Positions 5,309 to 5,968 of a DNA stretch of 5,968 nucleotides are shown one piece after another. Both the position numbers and the translations under genes were made by a program. This DNA comes from JBFMHD01 sp040752395 [NCBI: Candidatus Hydrogenedentota bacterium] (GTDB lineage Bacteria > JBFMHD01): assembly GCA_040752395.1 (NCBI GenBank), contig JBFMHD010000172.1:1-5968 (forward strand), in the 5' to 3' direction. How positions within the stretch are numbered: position 1 is the first letter of the stretch; each line of letters opens with the position of its first letter. The notes under the pieces were generated by a model. It was not told the origin of the DNA. It saw only the letters and a program-made list of their open reading frames with translations, and did not search any database.

Positions 5309-5679
5309 TAACAAAAATTTATAAAAGAGTAAAGAACAAAAAGGGAGTAAAATTTCGCAGGAACGCGCACGGGAAGGGTGGGGCAAGTTCCTGCACCTTA
5401 AAAATCTGCGGCTCGCCCGCGAAGCGGGCAAAGACGGGCGGACAAAAAGGAAGGGGTTTTAGGAGTTTAAGTCCCCAGGAATTTTTGCCCGCCCGCCGCA
5501 ATTTTTTGCAGAGTTCTTGCCGCGCCGCAGGCGCGGCAGTCAGTTTCGTTCAAAATAGGTTCGGATTTGGTAGTATAAATGCTCCAGTATCAAACTTTCG
5601 TCTTTTTTGCCTGCTGTTTCGGCGGCGCGAAGCGCCGCCCCCGAATTCGTCGGGAAAAAACCGAAAAGTTTTATCGTGA
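5309..5679. other. GC-rich gene-free spacer packed with stem-loops
   Basis: Between the XRE operator and tRNA-Gly there is no convincing gene. The composition turns sharply GC-rich from about 5355 to 5655. Perfect or near-perfect stems are: 5357-5364 with 5387-5394 (GCAGGAAC); 5415-5420 with 5424-5429 (GCCCGC, GAA loop); 5435-5448 with 5482-5495; 5518-5526 with 5530-5538 (GCA loop); 5621-5628 with 5632-5639 (GGCGGCGC, GAA loop); and 5640-5644 with 5650-5654. The GCGAAGC mini-hairpin, known for unusual stability as DNA, occurs twice. This could be a cluster of REP-like palindromes or a structured RNA. Confidence 0.6.
5400..5506 (-). ncRNA. Candidate structured RNA or DNA element, three-way junction
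   Basis: The closing stem pairs 5400-5405 and 5407-5412 with 5495-5506 (C5406 bulged). It encloses the hairpin 5415-5429 and a long arm 5435-5448 with 5482-5495, inside which GGGG (5453-5456) faces CCCC (5473-5476). The only mismatch in the long arm (A5442/C5488) becomes a U-G pair if the minus strand is transcribed, which favours that strand. It lies downstream of tRNA-Gly in the same direction and could be reached by read-through. No known RNA family is recognised, and the pairing was done by eye. Confidence 0.35.
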
Positions 5680-5751
5680 AGCGGGAGACGGGACTCGAAC
5701 CCGCGATCTTCTCGTTGGCAACGAGACATTCTACCACTGAACTACTCCCGC
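5680..5751 (-). tRNA. tRNA-Gly (anticodon GCC)
   Basis: The minus strand folds as a full cloverleaf. The acceptor stem is GCGGGAG with CTCCCGC, the D arm starts GTTCAGTGGTAGAA, and the anticodon stem TCTCG/CGAGA carries the loop TTGCCAA, giving GCC. The T arm is GCGGG-TTCGAGT-CCCGT. The discriminator base is T, as expected for bacterial tRNA-Gly. The bases after it read TCA rather than CCA, so the CCA end is not encoded and must be added by CCA nucleotidyltransferase. Downstream, an imperfect stem followed by six T (about 5655-5676) might terminate it, weakly. Confidence 0.96.
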
Positions 5752-5780
5752 GTTTAATTAACAAATTTACGATTTTTCGA

Positions 5781-5821
5781 TTATTCATCATTATTCATCA
5801 ATATTATTCAATTATTCATCA
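5781..5821. repeat. TTATTCATCA short tandem repeats
   Basis: TTATTCATCA occurs at 5781-5790, 5791-5800 and 5812-5821, with a shortened TTATTCA at 5804-5810. The block lies between the transposase stop and the tRNA-Gly 5' end. It may mark the insertion sequence end or a slippage-generated array; the IS terminal repeat itself cannot be identified from one end. Confidence 0.7.
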
Positions 5822-5835
5822 ATCGCATTTATTGG

Positions 5836-5968
5836 TCAATCACTTGCGCTTGACGGGTACATTGGTAACACTTTTTGATGTTGAAAATGAAATTCTACGG
5901 GTGTCTGATATCCAAGAGATTGGTGAGGTCTATTGAAGTCGTATTCAATTAACCATTCAGTTAAATTC
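5836..5968 (-). CDS. IS transposase, C-terminal fragment (integrase-core, IS3/IS481-like), partial
   Basis: The frame enters from the right edge and stops with TGA at 5836-5838, giving the last 44 codons. LTEWLIEYDFNRPHQSLGYQ followed by TPVEF is the hallmark C-terminal end of DDE (rve) integrase-type transposases of the IS3/IS481 group: the last core helix with N-R-P-H-Q-x-L, then G-Y-x-T-P. The tail HQKVLPMYPSSASD is Ser-rich. The catalytic residues, the start and any orfA partner lie outside the window, so it is unknown whether the element is intact. It marks a recently or formerly mobile region next to the tRNA. Confidence 0.85.
   Translation of the reverse strand, partial: NLTEWLIEYDFNRPHQSLGYQTPVEFHFQHQKVLPMYPSSASD

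Noticed and set aside
5640-5676. Strong terminator for tRNA-Gly
   Set aside because: The stem before the T-run on the minus strand is short with a mismatch, and the good CCCGA/TCGGG hairpin lies after the T-run, so a terminator is only possible.
5305-5679. Plus-strand open frame of 124 codons in the GC-rich spacer, and a 60-codon minus frame at 5319-5501
   Set aside because: GC-rich palindromes lack stops by composition. Arg/Gly/Pro/Ser-rich low-quality protein, no motif, no start signal.
5540-5791. Minus-strand open frame of 83 codons containing GSSSVVECLVANEKIAGSSPVSRF-like sequence
   Set aside because: This well-known artefact arises from translating a tRNA gene; it spans the tRNA-Gly.
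5607-5936. Plus-strand open frame with ETGLEPAIFSLATRHSTTELLP-like sequence
   Set aside because: It is the antisense translation of the same tRNA, followed by tandem repeats and transposase antisense.

Overview
The window is AT-rich bacterial DNA in which every recognisable gene lies on the minus strand. The small XRE regulator, the transposase C-terminus (NRPHQSLGYQTPVEF, ending in a Ser-rich tail) and the general gene style resemble what I remember from Patescibacteria/CPR genomes. This is recall, not a search, and no gene here fixes the taxonomy. TGA and TAA both act as stops, so the UGA-glycine code of some CPR lineages is not indicated.

Right to left (the direction of transcription): positions 5836-5968 hold the C-terminal end of an IS transposase whose gene starts outside the window. 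Then come a short tandem repeat block and a tRNA-Gly(GCC) at 5680-5751. The gene-free stretch 5309-5679 is strikingly GC-rich and full of strong stem-loops; part of it (5400-5506) folds on paper into a three-way junction. Next is an XRE-type HTH regulator (5038-5250) with inverted repeats over its start region. Two bases downstream is a broken PD-(D/E)XK-like nuclease gene (4763-5035), stopped exactly where the catalytic Glu is expected and cut off again by a repeat boundary.

Positions 4098-4762 contain no gene. They hold four copies of a roughly 17-bp repeat (CCTTGAATTACGAAATT): three direct at 159-160 bp spacing and one inverted at the right edge. Hairpins and AT palindromes accompany them. 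The outermost copies look like terminal inverted repeats with a TTA on each side. Each copy also has the shape of a sigma70-like promoter (TTGAAT, 16 bp, -10-like hexamer).

Positions 1-4097 hold a compact four-gene cluster: E1-alpha and E1-beta of a thiamine-diphosphate 2-oxoacid dehydrogenase (overlapping by 8 bp), a long PLP-dependent fold-type I aminotransferase, and an ATP-grasp ligase (start overlapping the aminotransferase stop as ATGA) that runs off the left edge. No E2 or E3 gene is in view. TPP enzyme plus aminotransferase plus ATP-grasp ligase looks more like a small specialised biosynthetic pathway (2-oxoacid processing, transamination, ATP-driven amide or ester bond formation) than central pyruvate metabolism; that pathway is inference.
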